From the NCBI GenBank assembly GCA_030408475.1, contig JAUHQG010000034.1, positions 1 to 32,462 of the forward strand: a stretch of 32,462 nt of DNA, read 5' to 3'. The notes under the pieces were generated by a model. It did not search any database, had not been told where the DNA came from, and saw nothing but the letters and a program-made list of their open reading frames with translations. Below, in pieces: positions 32,212 through 32,462 of this stretch. The DNA comes from Candidatus Amphrikana amoebophyrae (lineage in GTDB: Bacteria > Chlamydiota > Chlamydiia > Chlamydiales > JACRBE01). Position 1 is the first letter of the stretch. Each line of letters begins with the position of its first letter. The translations under genes were made by a program, and so were the position numbers.

Positions 32212-32295
32212 GCTTGGATGGTGAAATTGGTAGACACAAGGGACTTAAAATCCCTCGGTAGCAATACTGTGCGGGTTCAAGTCCCGCTCCAAGCA
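32212..32295 (+). tRNA. tRNA-Leu (anticodon UAA)
   Basis: The acceptor stem is GCTTGGA (32212-32218) with TCCAAGC (32288-32294) and discriminator A. The anticodon stem GGGAC/... surrounds loop CTTAAAA, giving anticodon TAA (reads UUA and UUG). The T arm is GCGGG-TTCAAGT-CCCGC. A long variable arm (TCGGTAGCAATACTGT) makes it a class II tRNA of about 84 bases, as for Leu. CCA is not encoded: T follows the discriminator, so a nucleotidyltransferase must add it. A T-run starts at 32296. Confidence 0.95.
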
Positions 32296-32462
32296 TTTTT
32301 TGGTGTTCTTTGCTTTCACTCAAAAAACCTAGCTAGAAGTTGAAAGAGATGTACCAACGAGCCACTTGCAAAATTCAGAGAATGAGTTGTTCAAAACCTG
32401 ACGGTTTTGCGCTTAATCTCTTATTTGATCCTACGGATCAAATCTCGAGCTAAAGAAGGGGG
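32296..32462. other. Gene-free end with two hairpins
   Basis: I see no gene in this 167-base stretch; all six frames are soon closed. It has two perfect inverted repeats: CAAAACC/GGTTTTG (32392-32398 and 32403-32409, loop TGAC) and ATTTGATCC/GGATCAAAT (32423-32431 and 32435-32443, loop TAC). A T-run follows the tRNA at 32296. The hairpins could be terminators of a gene beyond the window, an element end or a repeat; the window ends too soon to decide. Confidence 0.4.

Noticed and set aside
1-32462. CRISPR arrays, insertion sequences, toxin-antitoxin pairs, phage genes
   Set aside because: No regularly spaced repeats, transposase, integrase or paired small toxin/antitoxin frames were found on either strand.

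Overview
The window comes from a member of the phylum Chlamydiota, most likely a lineage outside the family Chlamydiaceae (an environmental or 'Chlamydia-like' group). The DNA is AT-rich. Gene order is the main evidence. From memory it follows the Chlamydia trachomatis block CT547 to CT504 read in one direction: BamD-like TPR protein, LptE-like lipoprotein, RsbW, a small acidic protein, DacF, an RsmB/Fmu-type methylase, then Lnt-LpxC-FabZ-LpxA-Fmt, a putative membrane-protein site (Cap1/CT529 in C. trachomatis), the ribosomal run L3 to L17 with SecY and RpoA, then GapA and one hypothetical gene. Genes that differ from that scheme (GNAT acetyltransferase, RsmA/KsgA beside DacF, a DoxX-type protein, a kinase-like APH protein, and four membrane proteins where Chlamydia has one) argue against Chlamydiaceae itself.

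Layout. Bases 1-2740 hold a short operon for outer-membrane assembly (BamD-like, LptE-like) followed by an anti-sigma kinase (RsbW) and an acetyltransferase. Bases 2800-7750 hold a minus-strand acidic hypothetical gene, plus-strand dacF, and a minus-strand set rsmB-surA/ppiC-like-rsmA that converges on dacF with a 56-base overlap. Bases 7840-13284 hold plus-strand envelope genes: doxX-like, lnt, lpxC, fabZ, lpxA, fmt, several coupled by 1-base overlaps. Bases 13285-16806 are accessory: four multi-helix membrane proteins of unknown function in two pairs, each pair with a good promoter, and then an unlisted 45-residue single-helix membrane microprotein. Bases 16824-29198 are the ribosomal super-operon (rplC to rplQ, with secY and rpoA), ending at a clear intrinsic terminator and with a likely internal promoter before rpsM. 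Bases 29200-32462 hold gap, a repeat-containing hypothetical gene, an APH-family protein, tRNA-Leu(UAA), and a gene-free end with hairpins.

How the genes fit together. Much of the first 13 kb serves the Gram-negative envelope: lipid A entry steps (LpxA, LpxC), fatty-acid supply (FabZ), lipoprotein N-acylation (Lnt), LPS transport (LptE-like), outer-membrane protein folding (BamD-like, SurA-like) and peptidoglycan trimming (DacF). RsmA, RsmB and Fmt tie this to ribosome maturation and translation initiation, next to the ribosomal operon. The ribosomal operon lacks rpsJ, rpsN, rpmD, adk, map, infA, rpmJ and rpsD, which is the reduced chlamydial form. The most novel part is the four-gene membrane cluster plus microprotein between fmt and rplC; by position and architecture the four are candidates for inclusion-membrane (Inc) effectors, but this is inference.
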